This document shows positions 16,843 to 27,126 of a DNA stretch of 64,000 nt, piece by piece. Source of the stretch: Enterobacter hormaechei ATCC 49162 (GTDB taxonomy: Bacteria; Pseudomonadota; Gammaproteobacteria; Enterobacterales; Enterobacteriaceae); contig NZ_MKEQ01000001.1 in the NCBI RefSeq assembly GCF_001875655.1, positions 2,666,001 to 2,730,000 on the forward strand, in the 5' to 3' direction. The notes beneath the pieces were generated by a model. It saw only the letters and a program-made list of their open reading frames with translations. It was not told the DNA's origin and made no database searches. Position 1 is the first letter of the stretch. Each line of letters begins with the position of its first letter. Made by a program: the position numbers and the translations under genes.

Positions 16843-18462
16843 TTACAGGCTTTCACATCGCCATCCCGACTCTTCCCATATCAATTCATGCGTCAGCTTT
16901 AACCCTGCCAGAAAGGCTTCATCGTGCGACACCACCAGCAGCGCGCCGGGGAAATCGGCTAAGGCCGCTTCAATGGCCTGAACAGAGGCCAGATCAAGAT
17001 GGTTGGTCGGCTCATCCAGAAGCAACAGCTGCGTTGCCGCTTCACGCCACAATACGCAGGCCAGCGCGGCCTTCAGCCGCTCCCCGCCACTCAGTTCGGC
17101 CAGGGGAAGTGTTACTTTCTCCGCACCCAGCTGGAGCTGCGCTAAACGGGTACGCAGTGCCCCTTCTTCGAGCGGGGTATTGCAAAGGCTAAGATGCGTC
17201 ATCACCGACTGCGACAGATCCAGCCGGGAAAGATGCTGATCGAGATAAGCACGCCTGACGGAAACCTTACAACTTCCCGTAACTGGCGCGGTTTCGCCCA
17301 AAATCACCTTCAACAGCGTGGATTTCCCACAGCCGTTCGGCCCGCGTAGCGCCACGCGCATCGGGCCATCCATTCGCCAGTTTATCGGGGGGACAGGCAC
17401 GTGCGGAAGCACCAGTTCTTCCAGTACCAGCACCTGTTTCCCTTCCGGGATTTGACTGCCCGGCAGGGTAAACATCACCGCGTTATCCTCTTCAACCCGC
17501 TCGCGTGCCTGGTTAACCGCAGCGTTCAGAGCATGATTTTGATCGCTATGCTGCTTTTTCCAGGAACCAATACGCTCTTTCGCCGCTCCTTTGTATTTGA
17601 CCCGTTCAAACGAGGCGATGTTAAGGCTGTCGACGGTGCGAAGCGTTTTGGCTGAACGCCGCTGGCTGTCGTCATGCTCTTTATGCATACGGGCGCGGGT
17701 ACGCTTGCGCTCGGTGGCAGCATGCTCCAGCGCGGCGCGGGCAGCCTGTTGCTCAGCATCACGCTGGGTTCGATAGTCAGCATAATTCCCGCCGTAGCTG
17801 TGCAAGCCCAACGCGCTCAGTTCAAGGATACGCGGTACCTGGGCCAGCAACTCACGGTCGTGAGAGGCCACCAGCACCCCGCCCTGATACCGGGAAAGCT
17901 GCTCGTAGAACCACATGCGGCCTTGCCTGTCGAGGTGGTTGGTCGGCTCGTCCAGCAGCAGGTAATCAGCATCTGCGGCGAATGCGCCGCACAGCAAGGC
18001 ACGAATACGCTCGCCGCCGCTCAGCTCTGCCGCAAGCTTATTCGGATCAAATGGGGGAAGTTTTGCAGCGATAAAAGCATGGCTCAGCCGTTCAGCCAGA
18101 TCCCAATAACCGTCGAGCGTGTCGAGATCGTCGGGTTCATAATGACCGCTGTCGATGCGCGTGCGCGCCGCAAAGATCGCGTCGTATCCGAGCAGTCCGG
18201 CTAGAGTGGTATCCGCAGAAATATCCTGCTGCTGCGCCACGTAGACGTGTGTGCCAAAGCGCTCAATATGACCGCTGGCGGGTTCATCAACCCCAGCCAG
18301 CAGCCGCAGCAGGCGTGTTTTACCGCTGCCGTTGCGGCCAACCAGCGCGCACACTGACGCATCCAGGGAAAGATTCAGTGGACCGAAAAGGATATCGCCC
18401 GTCGCAAACTGACAGGTGACCTGATGCAAAATAAAAGAGGGGGACTGCGCAAAATGAGCCAT
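16843..18462 (-). CDS. ABC-F family ATPase (duplicated ABC domains)
   Basis: 539 aa, soluble, two ABC domains. First Walker A GRNGSGKT (about residues 42-49) with signature LSGGERIRA and Walker B LLLDEPTNHLD; second Walker A GPNGCGKST (about 372) with LSGGERLKA and LLLDEPTNHLD. A charged linker (RKRTRARMHKEHDDSQRRSAK region) joins them. No membrane segments. ABC-F proteins act on the ribosome, as translation factors or antibiotic protection proteins. It is not EttA, Uup, YbiT or YheS by sequence memory. Start at the ATG 18462 with AGGAG 6 nt upstream (the frame opens two codons earlier at GTG). Its place between yiaG and fre marks a break from E. coli gene order. Specific role unknown. Confidence 0.85.
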   Translation of the reverse strand: MAHFAQSPSFILHQVTCQFATGDILFGPLNLSLDASVCALVGRNGSGKTRLLRLLAGVDEPASGHIERFGTHVYVAQQQDISADTTLAGLLGYDAIFAARTRIDSGHYEPDDLDTLDGYWDLAERLSHAFIAAKLPPFDPNKLAAELSGGERIRALLCGAFAADADYLLLDEPTNHLDRQGRMWFYEQLSRYQGGVLVASHDRELLAQVPRILELSALGLHSYGGNYADYRTQRDAEQQAARAALEHAATERKRTRARMHKEHDDSQRRSAKTLRTVDSLNIASFERVKYKGAAKERIGSWKKQHSDQNHALNAAVNQARERVEEDNAVMFTLPGSQIPEGKQVLVLEELVLPHVPVPPINWRMDGPMRVALRGPNGCGKSTLLKVILGETAPVTGSCKVSVRRAYLDQHLSRLDLSQSVMTHLSLCNTPLEEGALRTRLAQLQLGAEKVTLPLAELSGGERLKAALACVLWREAATQLLLLDEPTNHLDLASVQAIEAALADFPGALLVVSHDEAFLAGLKLTHELIWEESGWRCESL

Positions 18463-18650
18463 AAGCACTCCTGAATGAAATCAAAACATCCCCTGCCGAC
18501 GCGGTGCGTTGAGCAAGGATCGAAATTCATCAGTCGTGTTTGTTCATTTTTGGGGGGCGCTCCTGAGGACAAAATTTAACGGGAACAAGGATAACGGCAA
18601 TGCGCGGTCCATATCAAGGTTAAATTTTCACCAGCGCTATTGCCAGAGCG

Positions 18651-18672
18651 TAAAAAACCCGCCGAAGCGGGT
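18651..18672 (-). terminator. Intrinsic terminator of fre
   Basis: ACCCGC, loop CGAA, GCGGGT; on the minus strand the stem is followed by six T. It begins about 8 bp after the fre stop and ends the ubiD-fre transcript before the ABC-F leader. Confidence 0.9.
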
Positions 18673-18679
18673 CTCTGAA

Positions 18680-19381
18680 TCAGATAAACGCAAACGCATC
18701 GCCGAACAGACGATCTTCCCGCGCGTCACGCTCGTTGCAGAACAGGTCGCGGGCAATTTTCGCCATTTCGAAGCGACCGGCGATGTAGATATCGTGCCCG
18801 GCCAGCGTCCCGTGATCCTGCAATACCGCGGTCAGCACCGTACCGCTACGCCCGCGCCAGCCCTCTTCCGGCTGCTCGACAACCGGCTCAATGCGCAGGT
18901 TAGGATGATTTACGCTCAGCGCTTCCAGCTCAGACAGATCGTAAAGGTGCTTCTCTTCGCGGCCACCCCAGTAGATGGTGATATCACGATTTGGGTTGCG
19001 CGCCAGCGCGGTCAGCAAAATAGAGCGGACATAAGAGAAGCCCGTGCCACCGGCAATCAGGATCAGCGGACGGTCTTCATCTTCACGCAACCAAGCCTCG
19101 CCATGAGGAATATCGACCACAATTTCACGCTCTTTCAGGATGCGATCCATCACGGCCATCGCGTACAGGTTAAGCTCAGACGCACCAATATGCAGCTCAA
19201 TAAATTCCTGCTCTGCTGGCGTTGAGGCCATAGAGAAAGGACGCTTATCACGCTCGTCCATCACGACCATCAGGTACTGACCGGCACGGAATGAGAATGC
19301 CGCTTCAGGAACCAAACGGACGCGATATACGGTGTCGGTAATAGCATCTACCGACGTCACTTTACAGCTTAAGGTTGTCAT
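18680..19381 (-). CDS. fre: NAD(P)H-flavin reductase
   Basis: 233 aa, cytoplasmic. Reduces free flavins with NAD(P)H, supplying FMNH2/FADH2 and helping ferric iron reduction and ribonucleotide reductase activation. The flavin motif RPFSMAS (residues 47-53) and the NAD-binding [10 protein letters not shown] (about 111-120) mark the ferredoxin-reductase fold. Same length as E. coli Fre. It lies 39 bp after ubiD on the same strand, as in E. coli. Reduced flavin also feeds the prenyl-FMN cofactor of UbiD, so the pairing is sensible. Confidence 0.97.
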   Translation of the reverse strand: MTTLSCKVTSVDAITDTVYRVRLVPEAAFSFRAGQYLMVVMDERDKRPFSMASTPAEQEFIELHIGASELNLYAMAVMDRILKEREIVVDIPHGEAWLREDEDRPLILIAGGTGFSYVRSILLTALARNPNRDITIYWGGREEKHLYDLSELEALSVNHPNLRIEPVVEQPEEGWRGRSGTVLTAVLQDHGTLAGHDIYIAGRFEMAKIARDLFCNERDAREDRLFGDAFAFI

Positions 19382-19420
19382 TCGCTCTCTCTGTCGGGAA
19401 GTCTATAGGGCTAAACGGTC

Positions 19421-20917
19421 TTATTCTGCCTTACCGTTATTCATTATGGCCAGCTCGTCCCAGATCGCGTCAATTCGCGCGGTCACGGCAGGATCTTTCT
19501 TGATCGGGCGACCCCATTCACGGTCGGTTTCGCCAGGCCATTTGTTCGTGGCATCCAGTCCCATTTTTGAGCCAAGGCCGGAAACCGGCGAGGCAAAGTC
19601 CAGATAATCAATCGGTGTGTTTTCCACTATAACCGTATCACGCGCCGGATCCATACGCGTGGTAATGGCCCAGATGACGTCGTTCCAGTCGCGGGCATTG
19701 ACGTCATCATCGCAGACAATCACAAACTTGGTATACATAAACTGGCGCAGGAAAGACCATACGCCCATCATCACGCGTTTAGCATGACCGGCATACTGCT
19801 TCTTCATCGTTACCACCGCCAGGCGATACGAACACCCTTCCGGCGGCAGATAAAAATCAACAATTTCCGGGAACTGCTTTTGCAGGATCGGCACAAACAC
19901 TTCGTTTAGCGCCACGCCCAGCACCGCCGGTTCATCCGGTGGACGGCCAGTATAGGTGGAGTGATAAATCGCATCTTCACGCTGGGTAATGTGCGTGACG
20001 GTGAACACCGGGAAGTTGTCCACTTCGTTGTAATAGCCGGTGTGGTCGCCGTACGGCCCTTCAGGTGCCAGCTCGCCCTGTTCGAGGTAACCTTCCAGCA
20101 CAATCTCCGCGCTGGCTGGTACTTCCAGGTCATTGGAGATGCACTTCACCACTTCGGTTTTGGTGCCGCGCAGCAGCCCAGCGAAGGCATATTCAGACAG
20201 CGTATCAGGAACGGGCGTAACCGCCCCAAGAATGGTGGCCGGATCGGCACCCAGCGCGACAGAAACCGGGAAACGTTCGCCCGGATGGGCCTCGCACCAC
20301 TCCTGGAAATCCAGCGCCCCACCGCGATGGGACAACCAGCGCATGATGAGCTTGTTTTTGCCAATCAGCTGCTGTCGATAAATGCCGAGGTTTTGACGCT
20401 CTTTATGCGGCCCATGCGTAACGGTGAGGCCCCAGGTGATCAGCGGCGCAGCATCTTCAGGCCAGCACTGCATGATGGGAATTTTGGTCAGATCAACGGC
20501 ATCGCCTTCCAGCACTTTTTGCTGGCATGGCGCACCGCGCAGGCGTTTGGTAGGCATGTTCAACACCTGCTTAAACTGCGGCAGCTTGTCGAACAGATCG
20601 CGGAACCCTTTTGGCGGCTCCGGCTCTTTCAGAAAGGCCAGCAGTTTGCCCACTTCACGCAACGCCGTGACATCTTCCTGCCCCATTCCCAGCGCCACGC
20701 GGCGAGGTGTGCCAAACAGGTTGCACAGCACCGGCATGGTGTAGCCTTTTGGGTTTTCAAACAGCAACGCCGGACCGCCCGCGCGCAGGGTACGGTCAGC
20801 GATTTCTGTCATTTCCAGATACGGATCAACAGGAAGCGTAATGCGTTTGAGTTCGCCCTGCTTTTCCAGCAGCGCCAGGAAGTCGCGTAGATCGTGGTAT
20901 TTCATGCAGTTAATCAT
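19421..20917 (-). CDS. ubiD: 3-octaprenyl-4-hydroxybenzoate decarboxylase
   Basis: 498 aa prenylated-FMN decarboxylase that removes the carboxyl group in ubiquinone synthesis (needs UbiX to make the cofactor). Almost collinear with E. coli UbiD; conserved blocks include [32 protein letters not shown] and the acidic active-site region [14 protein letters not shown]. Start at the ATG 20917 with AGAGG close upstream; an ATG four codons later (MKYHD) is also possible. Divergent from rfaH over 169 bp. Confidence 0.97.
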   Translation of the reverse strand: MINCMKYHDLRDFLALLEKQGELKRITLPVDPYLEMTEIADRTLRAGGPALLFENPKGYTMPVLCNLFGTPRRVALGMGQEDVTALREVGKLLAFLKEPEPPKGFRDLFDKLPQFKQVLNMPTKRLRGAPCQQKVLEGDAVDLTKIPIMQCWPEDAAPLITWGLTVTHGPHKERQNLGIYRQQLIGKNKLIMRWLSHRGGALDFQEWCEAHPGERFPVSVALGADPATILGAVTPVPDTLSEYAFAGLLRGTKTEVVKCISNDLEVPASAEIVLEGYLEQGELAPEGPYGDHTGYYNEVDNFPVFTVTHITQREDAIYHSTYTGRPPDEPAVLGVALNEVFVPILQKQFPEIVDFYLPPEGCSYRLAVVTMKKQYAGHAKRVMMGVWSFLRQFMYTKFVIVCDDDVNARDWNDVIWAITTRMDPARDTVIVENTPIDYLDFASPVSGLGSKMGLDATNKWPGETDREWGRPIKKDPAVTARIDAIWDELAIMNNGKAE

Positions 20918-21086
20918 GGCCTCTCTGTAAGCGCTTCATTATACGGCGTAAGACCGCGTGATGCTGTAATTTTGTTAAATTAGCGTGAACTTCCACGACT
21001 TACTCTCTTTTTCGCCATTATAATCACCTTAGCGATCCCGCCAGGGTTTTGGTATGCTTGCGCCCCGAACAATGGGAAGAGTGATT

Positions 21087-21578
21087 ATGCAGGCCTGGTA
21101 TTTACTGTATTGCAAACGCGGGCAACTTCAGCGCGCGCAGGAACATCTTGAACGTCAGTCTGTTAACTGCCTGACACCGGTGATCACGCTTGAAAAAATG
21201 CAGCGTGGCAGACGCACAACCGTCAGTGAGCCTCTGTTCCCGAATTACCTGTTCGTCGAGTTCGACCCTGAAGTGATCCACACCACGACAATCAGCGCCA
21301 CGCGCGGCGTCAGCCATTTTGTGCGTTTTGGCGCCCATCCGGCAAGAGTACCGTCATCGGTTATTCATCAGCTTTCTGTTTACCAGCAGCCTGACGATAT
21401 TACCGATCCGGAAACCCCTTATGCTGGCGACAGCGTGGTGATCACCGAAGGCGCCTTTGAAGGTTTACAGGCTATCTTCGCTGAGCCGGACGGTGAGGCG
21501 CGCTCCATGCTGCTGCTCAACCTGTTGAATAAAGAGGTGTTGCAGAGCGTTAAAAACACCGATTTCCGCAAAGTTTAG
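21087..21578 (+). CDS. rfaH: Transcription antitermination factor RfaH
   Basis: 163 aa NusG paralogue. The N-terminal NGN domain ([13 protein letters not shown] to about residue 100) binds RNA polymerase; the C-terminal KOW domain (from about 110) can change fold from helical hairpin to beta-barrel and recruits ribosomes. Acts on long operons carrying ops sites (LPS, capsule, F factor). Start at the ATG 21087 (GGAAGAG upstream) matches E. coli; the longer opening at 21054 is not supported. Its stop codon overlaps the tatD stop by 4 nt, tail to tail. Confidence 0.97.
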   Translation: MQAWYLLYCKRGQLQRAQEHLERQSVNCLTPVITLEKMQRGRRTTVSEPLFPNYLFVEFDPEVIHTTTISATRGVSHFVRFGAHPARVPSSVIHQLSVYQQPDDITDPETPYAGDSVVITEGAFEGLQAIFAEPDGEARSMLLLNLLNKEVLQSVKNTDFRKV

Positions 21579-22357
21579 AACTGCACGCCGAACAGACGAC
21601 GCACGTTATCATCGGTTTGTGCTGCCAGCCACTGCGCATCCTCTCCGCGCCAGTGCGCCACGCGTTCAGCAATGTGTCCCAGGTAGGCCGGTTCATTACG
21701 TCGTGATGGCGGTTTGGGCTGCATATCCCGGGGCAACAGGTACGGCGCATCCGTTTCAAGCAGCAAGCGATCGGCCGGGATAACGGGCAACAGCGCGCGA
21801 AGTTCCAGCCCACGACGTTCATCACACACCCAGCCGGTAATACCCAGATAAAGCCCGCGGTCCAGGCAATCCAGCGCCTCCTGACGGGAGCCAGTAAAGC
21901 AGTGCAACACCGCTCCCGGCAATTTCTCCAGCCAGGGTTCCAGCAGCGCCAGAAAACGTTCATGGGCATCGCGACAGTGCATAAACACCGGCATCTCCCG
22001 CTCTGCTGCCAGCGCGAGCTGGGCGGTAAATGCCTTTTCCTGCTCTTCAGGCGTCGAGAAGTTACGGTTGAAATCAAGCCCGCATTCGCCAATGGCAACC
22101 ACTTCAGGCGTATCCGCCAGACGATAAAGCGTCTCAGCGCTGTCCTGCGTCCACTGGCTGCTGTCATGAGGATGTACGCCTGCGGTAGACCAGCAGTGCT
22201 GATAGCGTTGCGCCAGCTGCTGTGCCTGCGCACTCTCGTGCAGACTGGTCCCCGTCAGTAACAGCCCGTTCACACCAGCGGCAAAGGCGCGCGCCACCAC
22301 CTCATCTCGGTCTTTTGCAAACTGGCTGCTGGTCAGGTTAAGCCCAATATCAAACAT
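21575..22357 (-). CDS. tatD: 3'-5' DNase/RNase TatD
   Basis: 260 aa TIM-barrel metal-dependent hydrolase. Exonuclease activity in DNA repair and RNA quality control; it is not needed for Tat export despite its operon. Active-site residues Glu91, His127, His152 and Asp203 are present (GECGLD, MHCRD, LHCFTG, ETDAP). Start at the ATG 22357 with GGGGA 6 nt upstream gives the E. coli start MFDIG; an ATG four codons earlier is possible. Last gene of the tatABCD cluster. Confidence 0.96.
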   Translation of the reverse strand: MFDIGLNLTSSQFAKDRDEVVARAFAAGVNGLLLTGTSLHESAQAQQLAQRYQHCWSTAGVHPHDSSQWTQDSAETLYRLADTPEVVAIGECGLDFNRNFSTPEEQEKAFTAQLALAAEREMPVFMHCRDAHERFLALLEPWLEKLPGAVLHCFTGSRQEALDCLDRGLYLGITGWVCDERRGLELRALLPVIPADRLLLETDAPYLLPRDMQPKPPSRRNEPAYLGHIAERVAHWRGEDAQWLAAQTDDNVRRLFGVQF

Positions 22358-22376
22358 ACGTTTCCCCATATGACAA

Positions 22377-22392
22377 CCGCCCTGACGGGCGG
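22377..22392. terminator. Hairpin between tatC and tatD
   Basis: CCGCCC, loop TGAC, GGGCGG, between the tatC stop (22399) and the tatD start. For leftward tat transcription it is followed by only a poor U-tract, so it may reduce tatD expression rather than stop it. Weak evidence. Confidence 0.4.
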
Positions 22393-22398
22393 CTGGTT

Positions 22399-23169
22399 TT
22401 ATTCTTTCGTGGTCTCTTCAGACGGCTCGTCTTCTTCGTCCCGGGTACGCCCCTTTCCGACGTAGAAACGTGCGAAGAACACGCCGACTTCAAACAGACA
22501 GTACATGGGTATCGCCAGCAAGGTTTGCGAGAAGACGTCCGGTGGCGTTAACAGCATCCCTACGACAAATGCCCCCACCAGGATATACGGGCGCTTCTTA
22601 CGCAGATCTTCAGGCGTAGTCACGCCGACCCAGCAGAGCAGGACAATCGCTACGGGCACCTCAAAGGCGACACCAAAGGCCATAAACAGCGCCATGACAA
22701 AACTGAGGTAGCTGGCGATATCCGTCGACACCTGTACCCCTTCCGGCGCGGTATGCGTCAGGAAGCCAAAGGCCAGCGGAAAGACAACGAAGTAGGCAAA
22801 CGCCATGCCGATATAAAACAGCAACGAACTGGACACCAGCAGGGGAATAACCAGCTTGCGCTCATGCCTGTACAGGGCAGGCGCCACAAATGCCCAGACC
22901 TGATACAAAATGACCGGCGCAGAGGCAATCAACGACACCCAGAAGGTCAGCTTAATAGGGGTAAAGAATGGCGAGGCAACGTCCGTTGCAATCATCGTCG
23001 CGCCCAGCGGCATCTGTTTAATCAGCGGCGCAGAAACCACCTGATAAATATCGTTGGCAAAATAGACCAGACATAAAAAAATGAGGAAAACCGCAATGAT
23101 GCAGTTTAACAGGCGCTTACGCAGCTCAATGAGGTGCGTAATGAGCGGTTGAGTATCATCTACTGCCAT
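22399..23169 (-). CDS. tatC: Sec-independent protein translocase subunit TatC
   Basis: 256 aa, six membrane helices. Core receptor of the twin-arginine translocase; binds the RR signal peptide at its cytoplasmic N-terminal region. The TatC signature [13 protein letters not shown] and the conserved Glu of VFCLYLVGVFFAR-like C-terminus region ([12 protein letters not shown]) are present; the N-terminus [14 protein letters not shown] is the signal-binding segment. It starts 2 bp after tatB. Charged cytoplasmic C-tail ([13 protein letters not shown]). Confidence 0.98.
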   Translation of the reverse strand: MAVDDTQPLITHLIELRKRLLNCIIAVFLIFLCLVYFANDIYQVVSAPLIKQMPLGATMIATDVASPFFTPIKLTFWVSLIASAPVILYQVWAFVAPALYRHERKLVIPLLVSSSLLFYIGMAFAYFVVFPLAFGFLTHTAPEGVQVSTDIASYLSFVMALFMAFGVAFEVPVAIVLLCWVGVTTPEDLRKKRPYILVGAFVVGMLLTPPDVFSQTLLAIPMYCLFEVGVFFARFYVGKGRTRDEEDEPSEETTKE

Positions 23170-23171
23170 GT

Positions 23172-23714
23172 TTACGCTTTATCACTCGACGAGGGGGATG
23201 ATTCGGAAACGGGCGCGGCGGGTTTTACCTCAGCCGCTTTGACCACGGGCTCTTCCGGCGGCACCTGTTTTTTCACTTCGGGCTCCTGCGGCGTTTGCTC
23301 TGGTGAAGCAGCCTGATGCTCTGCGCTGGAAGGCGTCACACCCTCGCGCTGCTCTTCGCTGCCCTTCACCACCGGATTATGGATGGTGTTAGCTTCATCG
23401 CTCGCTTTCTCAGGATCGTTAATGCTGTAAGAACGCTTCATGGATTCAGCCGCTTCGCGCAGCTCGTCCATCGAGGCCTTCAGTTCCGGCGTCAGGTTGT
23501 CCATGCTCGCCTTTTCAACCTTTTTCAGGCTGTCCTGAAATTCCTGAAGCTTTAGCTCCTGCGCCAGCTCGTTCTGCACGGTAGTTGCCAGCGAGCGAAG
23601 CGCACGCACCCAGCCTACGACGGTTTTCACCGCAACGGGTAAACGCTGCGGCCCCAACACGATAAGACCAATCACAAAGACCAGCAGTAACTCACTAAAA
23701 CCAATGTCGAACAC
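23172..23714 (-). CDS. tatB: Sec-independent protein translocase subunit TatB
   Basis: 180 aa. Single N-terminal membrane helix ([22 protein letters not shown]) with the conserved Glu8, the Gly-Pro hinge, an amphipathic helix, then a long charged tail rich in Pro and Glu. It forms the receptor complex with TatC. Second gene of tatABC, 3 bp after tatA and 2 bp before tatC. Confidence 0.98.
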   Translation of the reverse strand: MFDIGFSELLLVFVIGLIVLGPQRLPVAVKTVVGWVRALRSLATTVQNELAQELKLQEFQDSLKKVEKASMDNLTPELKASMDELREAAESMKRSYSINDPEKASDEANTIHNPVVKGSEEQREGVTPSSAEHQAASPEQTPQEPEVKKQVPPEEPVVKAAEVKPAAPVSESSPSSSDKA

Positions 23715-23717
23715 GAA

Positions 23718-23972
23718 TTACACCTGCTCTTTATCGTGACGTTTAGCCTCTTCCTTTTTGGCTTCGTCCTGCTTATCGGCGATGGATTTAGCGGTAAAAT
23801 CAGCATCCTGACTGGCTTTTTCCTGCTTATTCTCATCATCGCTCATGGCTTTCTTGAAGCCTTTGATTGACGCGCCCAGGTCGGACCCGATTGATCCGAG
23901 TTTTTTCGTGCCAAACAGCAGCACAACGATGACGGCAATGATCACTAACTGCCAGATACTGATACCACCCAT
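23718..23972 (-). CDS. tatA: Sec-independent protein translocase subunit TatA
   Basis: 84 aa. Short membrane helix ([17 protein letters not shown]), the conserved FGTKKL hinge, an amphipathic helix with Phe39 (KGFKKAM), then a charged tail. TatA oligomers form the folded-protein pathway in the inner membrane. First gene of tatABCD; ubiB ends 76 bp upstream on the same strand, as in E. coli. Confidence 0.98.
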   Translation of the reverse strand: MGGISIWQLVIIAVIVVLLFGTKKLGSIGSDLGASIKGFKKAMSDDENKQEKASQDADFTAKSIADKQDEAKKEEAKRHDKEQV

Positions 23973-24048
23973 GCGTGTTCCCCAGTGATAGATGATTAAT
24001 TAGTCAGATCGCATTATACGTATGCAATCCCTCGATAGCGACGCTAAT

Positions 24049-25689
24049 TCAGCGCGTTTTTCGCCAGCCAGCAAGCCAGACAACCACACCAGCAGCCATA
24101 ATCCAGGTTGGCATCATTTCCCAGTCCGGACGATTGATCAACAGCAACGTGCCGCTTATCAGCAGCGTCGCGCCAATTCCGAAGAGATAGCGGGACTGCC
24201 CCTGACGCACGCGACTGGATTGAAGCTCGTGCGCGATTTTATCCATGCTGTGCTGAAGGTTCTTGCTCTGACGCAAACTGTCGTAAACCAGTTCAGGAAT
24301 TTCAGGCATTTTTTCAATCCAGAACGGGCCTTTCTCTTTAAGCGAGCGAACCAGCGCAGGAATGCCGACCTGATCCTTAATCCAGGATTCAAGGAACGGT
24401 TTCGCGGTTTTCCACAAGTCTAACTGAGGATAGAGCTGGCGGCCTACGCCCTCAACGTAAAGTAATGTTTTCTGAAGTAAAACTAATTGTGGCTGCACTT
24501 CCATATTGAAACGGCGTGCGGTGTTGAACAGGTTGAGCAGAACGTGTCCGAAAGAGATCTCCGAGAGCGGCTTTTCAAAAATCGGCTCACAGACGGTGCG
24601 GATCGCAAATTCAAACTCTTCCACGTTGGTATCGGGTGGAACCCAGCCTGAATCTACGTGCAGTTCGGCCACCTTACGGTAGTCGCGGTTGAAGAACGCG
24701 ATAAAGTTTTCAGCGAGATAACGTTTATCTTCTTTATTCAGCGAGCCGACTATTCCGCAGTCGATGCCGATGTACTTCGGATCTTCCGGGTGCTCATAGC
24801 TGACGAAAATATTGCCCGGGTGCATATCCGCATGGAAGAAGCTGTCGCGGAAAACCTGCGTGAAGAAGACCTGCACGCCGCGCTCGGCCAGCAGCTTCAT
24901 GTTGGTGCCCTGTTTTTCCAGCGCCACCACGTCCGAGACCGGAATACCGTAGATACGTTCCATCACCATCATGTTCTGACTGCAATAGTCAGAATAGACT
25001 TCAGGAACATACAGCATCGGGCTGTCTTCAAAGTTACGACGCAGCTGAATGGCGTTCGCCGATTCACGCAGCAGGTTAAGCTCGTCAATCAGCGTTTTTT
25101 CATACTCCCGCACCACTTCCAGCGGACGCAGACGGCGGCCATCCGGCAACAGACGCGGCACCCAGCGAGCCAGGCGATAGATCAGCTTCATGTCCGCTCT
25201 GATAACCGGCAGGATATCCGGGCGAATCACCTTAATGACCACCTCTTTGCCATTCTCTTTCAGGCGCGCGGTGTGAACCTGCGCAATTGAAGCAGAGGCC
25301 AGAGGCTGAATGTCGAAATCATCAAACCAGGTCTCGATGGGGATATTGCCCATCGCTTCTTCGATTTGTTTCTTTGCTCTCTCGCCGTCAAACGGGGCGA
25401 CGCGGTCCTGTAACAGGGCAAGCTGATCGGCAATTTGCGGCGGGAAAAGATCGCGACGTGTTGAGAGCATCTGCCCAAACTTGATCCAGACCGGGCCTAG
25501 CTCCTGCAACGCAAGACGCAGCCGTGCGCCCAGTTCCTGATCCTTATGGCGATTCGGCATCCAGAACAGCGTGCGCCGCCAAAGCCGAAGCGGCAGGGTG
25601 ATACGCATTCTGGGGATAAGCTCGTCTAGCCCGTAGCTCAAAAAGGTGCGAACGATAAAATAGAGGCGCCGAATTTCACCAGGCGTCAT
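24049..25689 (-). CDS. ubiB: Ubiquinone biosynthesis regulatory protein kinase-like UbiB
   Basis: 546 aa. ABC1/ADCK-family atypical kinase with ATPase activity that supports ubiquinone synthesis at the membrane. The family KxGQ motif is in [14 protein letters not shown] (about residues 80). The kinase-like core has ASIAQVHTA (Ala-rich loop), the ADMHPGN catalytic segment (about 287) and a metal-binding DCG (IGIDCGIVG). Two C-terminal membrane helices follow. It overlaps ubiJ by 4 nt (ATGA). Confidence 0.97.
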   Translation of the reverse strand: MTPGEIRRLYFIVRTFLSYGLDELIPRMRITLPLRLWRRTLFWMPNRHKDQELGARLRLALQELGPVWIKFGQMLSTRRDLFPPQIADQLALLQDRVAPFDGERAKKQIEEAMGNIPIETWFDDFDIQPLASASIAQVHTARLKENGKEVVIKVIRPDILPVIRADMKLIYRLARWVPRLLPDGRRLRPLEVVREYEKTLIDELNLLRESANAIQLRRNFEDSPMLYVPEVYSDYCSQNMMVMERIYGIPVSDVVALEKQGTNMKLLAERGVQVFFTQVFRDSFFHADMHPGNIFVSYEHPEDPKYIGIDCGIVGSLNKEDKRYLAENFIAFFNRDYRKVAELHVDSGWVPPDTNVEEFEFAIRTVCEPIFEKPLSEISFGHVLLNLFNTARRFNMEVQPQLVLLQKTLLYVEGVGRQLYPQLDLWKTAKPFLESWIKDQVGIPALVRSLKEKGPFWIEKMPEIPELVYDSLRQSKNLQHSMDKIAHELQSSRVRQGQSRYLFGIGATLLISGTLLLINRPDWEMMPTWIMAAGVVVWLAGWRKTR

Positions 25690-26291
25690 TTGCCCTCCAG
25701 TTTTTCCAGCCGTTTGGTTAACGCATCAACTGCGCGCTCAACTGCCGCGGTCTCTTCTGCAAACCAGGCGACTTCTAAAGGCCCCGGCGCCATACGCCAC
25801 TCTTCGGTCAGCACCTCGGCAGCATAGCGCTGTTGACGGAGCAGACCTTTACGCAGAAAAGCGGAACCTGTGCGCAGCGTTTTGCTTATACCTTCAGCCG
25901 CGATATCGCCGATATACGGCGCCAGCAGTTCCGCCGGGTCGAATTCAGCCTGATCGCTGAGTGCAACGAAATTCTGAACCACCTGAATATCGCCTTCGAC
26001 CTCCAGTTCACCGCTGCGAATAAGTGCCGTCATCTGCTGACGGTCACGCAGTTTTGGCAAAACGCTCATATGCGTAATTACCGAGCAGTCGGCCTCGCCT
26101 TCCCACTCCCCCAGAACGTCAAGCTGGCGTTCGCTGAAGACCAGCACAAGCGGCGTCGAGAACTCCTTTAAAACGATACGCAGTACCTTTCCGTTAAGCC
26201 GCTGACGTGCGGTTTTCAGCGCAGGTGCGCGATACAGAAAGGCATTCAGTACATTCTCGATGCCTGCGGTGACTAAGGGTTTAATGGGCAC
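25686..26291 (-). CDS. ubiJ: Ubiquinone biosynthesis accessory factor UbiJ
   Basis: 201 aa. N-terminal SCP2-type lipid-binding domain (about 1-110) and a C-terminal coiled coil ([19 protein letters not shown]). Scaffold of the cytosolic Ubi complex with UbiK. Start: GTG at 26291 with GGAGG 6 nt upstream gives [11 protein letters not shown] as in E. coli and the normal length; a longer frame to 26339 runs into the ubiE end. In E. coli the 3' part of this gene encodes the small RNA EsrE; I cannot confirm it here. Confidence 0.95.
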   Translation of the reverse strand: MPIKPLVTAGIENVLNAFLYRAPALKTARQRLNGKVLRIVLKEFSTPLVLVFSERQLDVLGEWEGEADCSVITHMSVLPKLRDRQQMTALIRSGELEVEGDIQVVQNFVALSDQAEFDPAELLAPYIGDIAAEGISKTLRTGSAFLRKGLLRQQRYAAEVLTEEWRMAPGPLEVAWFAEETAAVERAVDALTKRLEKLEGK

Positions 26292-26304
26292 GGGAAACCT
26301 CCAC

Positions 26305-27060
26305 TCAGAACTTGTAACCACGATGCAGCGCGACGACACCCGCCGTCATATTGAAGTATTCCACGTTCTCAAACTCCGCATCCTGCATCATTGCTTTCAG
26401 CGTGTCCTGATCCGGGTGCATTCGGATGGATTCGGCCAGATAACGGTAACTTTCTGCATCGTTCGCCACCAGCTCGCCAATGCGCGGCAGGACGTGGAAG
26501 GAATAGGCATCGTAAGCTTTGCTCAGCGGGTCGATAATCGGTTTAGAAAACTCGAGCACCAGCAGTCGGCCACCCGGCTTCAGCACACGGTACATTGAGC
26601 GCAGCGCTTTATCTTTATCGGTCACGTTACGCAGACCGAAAGAGATGGTGATGCAGTCGAACGTATTGTCCGGGAACGGCAGCGCTTCGGCGTTCGCCTG
26701 AACATATTCAACATTGCCTACCACGCCGATGTTACGCAGCTTTTCGCGCCCCATTTTCAGCATGGAGTCGTTGATATCCGCCAGCACCACACGACCGGTT
26801 TCGCCAACCAGACGGGAGAATTTTGCGGTCAGATCGCCTGTTCCCCCGGCTAAATCCAGCACCGTTTGTCCACGGCGCACGCCGCTGCAATCAATGGTGA
26901 AGCGCTTCCACAAGCGATGAATGCCGAATGACATCAAATCATTCATCACATCGTACTTCGCCGCCACGGAATGAAATACGTGGGCCACCATGTCAGCTTT
27001 CTGCGCTTTGGCGACAGTCTGAAAGCCAAAGTGCGTTGTGTCTTGTGAATCGTCAACCAT
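26305..27060 (-). CDS. ubiE: Ubiquinone/menaquinone C-methyltransferase UbiE
   Basis: 251 aa SAM-dependent methyltransferase that methylates demethylmenaquinone and the C5-type position of the ubiquinone ring. SAM site [11 protein letters not shown] (about residues 67-77); family signatures [18 protein letters not shown] and [17 protein letters not shown]. Same length as E. coli. First gene of the ubiE-ubiJ-ubiB set, with ubiJ starting 13 bp after it. Confidence 0.98.
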   Translation of the reverse strand: MVDDSQDTTHFGFQTVAKAQKADMVAHVFHSVAAKYDVMNDLMSFGIHRLWKRFTIDCSGVRRGQTVLDLAGGTGDLTAKFSRLVGETGRVVLADINDSMLKMGREKLRNIGVVGNVEYVQANAEALPFPDNTFDCITISFGLRNVTDKDKALRSMYRVLKPGGRLLVLEFSKPIIDPLSKAYDAYSFHVLPRIGELVANDAESYRYLAESIRMHPDQDTLKAMMQDAEFENVEYFNMTAGVVALHRGYKF

Positions 27061-27126
27061 CTCAGAGCCTGCTAATCAGTCAAATGTTCGTGAAGTGTAA
27101 CAGATTGGGCGCATTTGCCCTACGTT

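Noticed and set aside
22377..22392. Strong terminator separating tatD from tatABC
   Set aside because: The stem is only 6 bp and lacks a U-run in the direction of transcription; kept only as a low-confidence hairpin.
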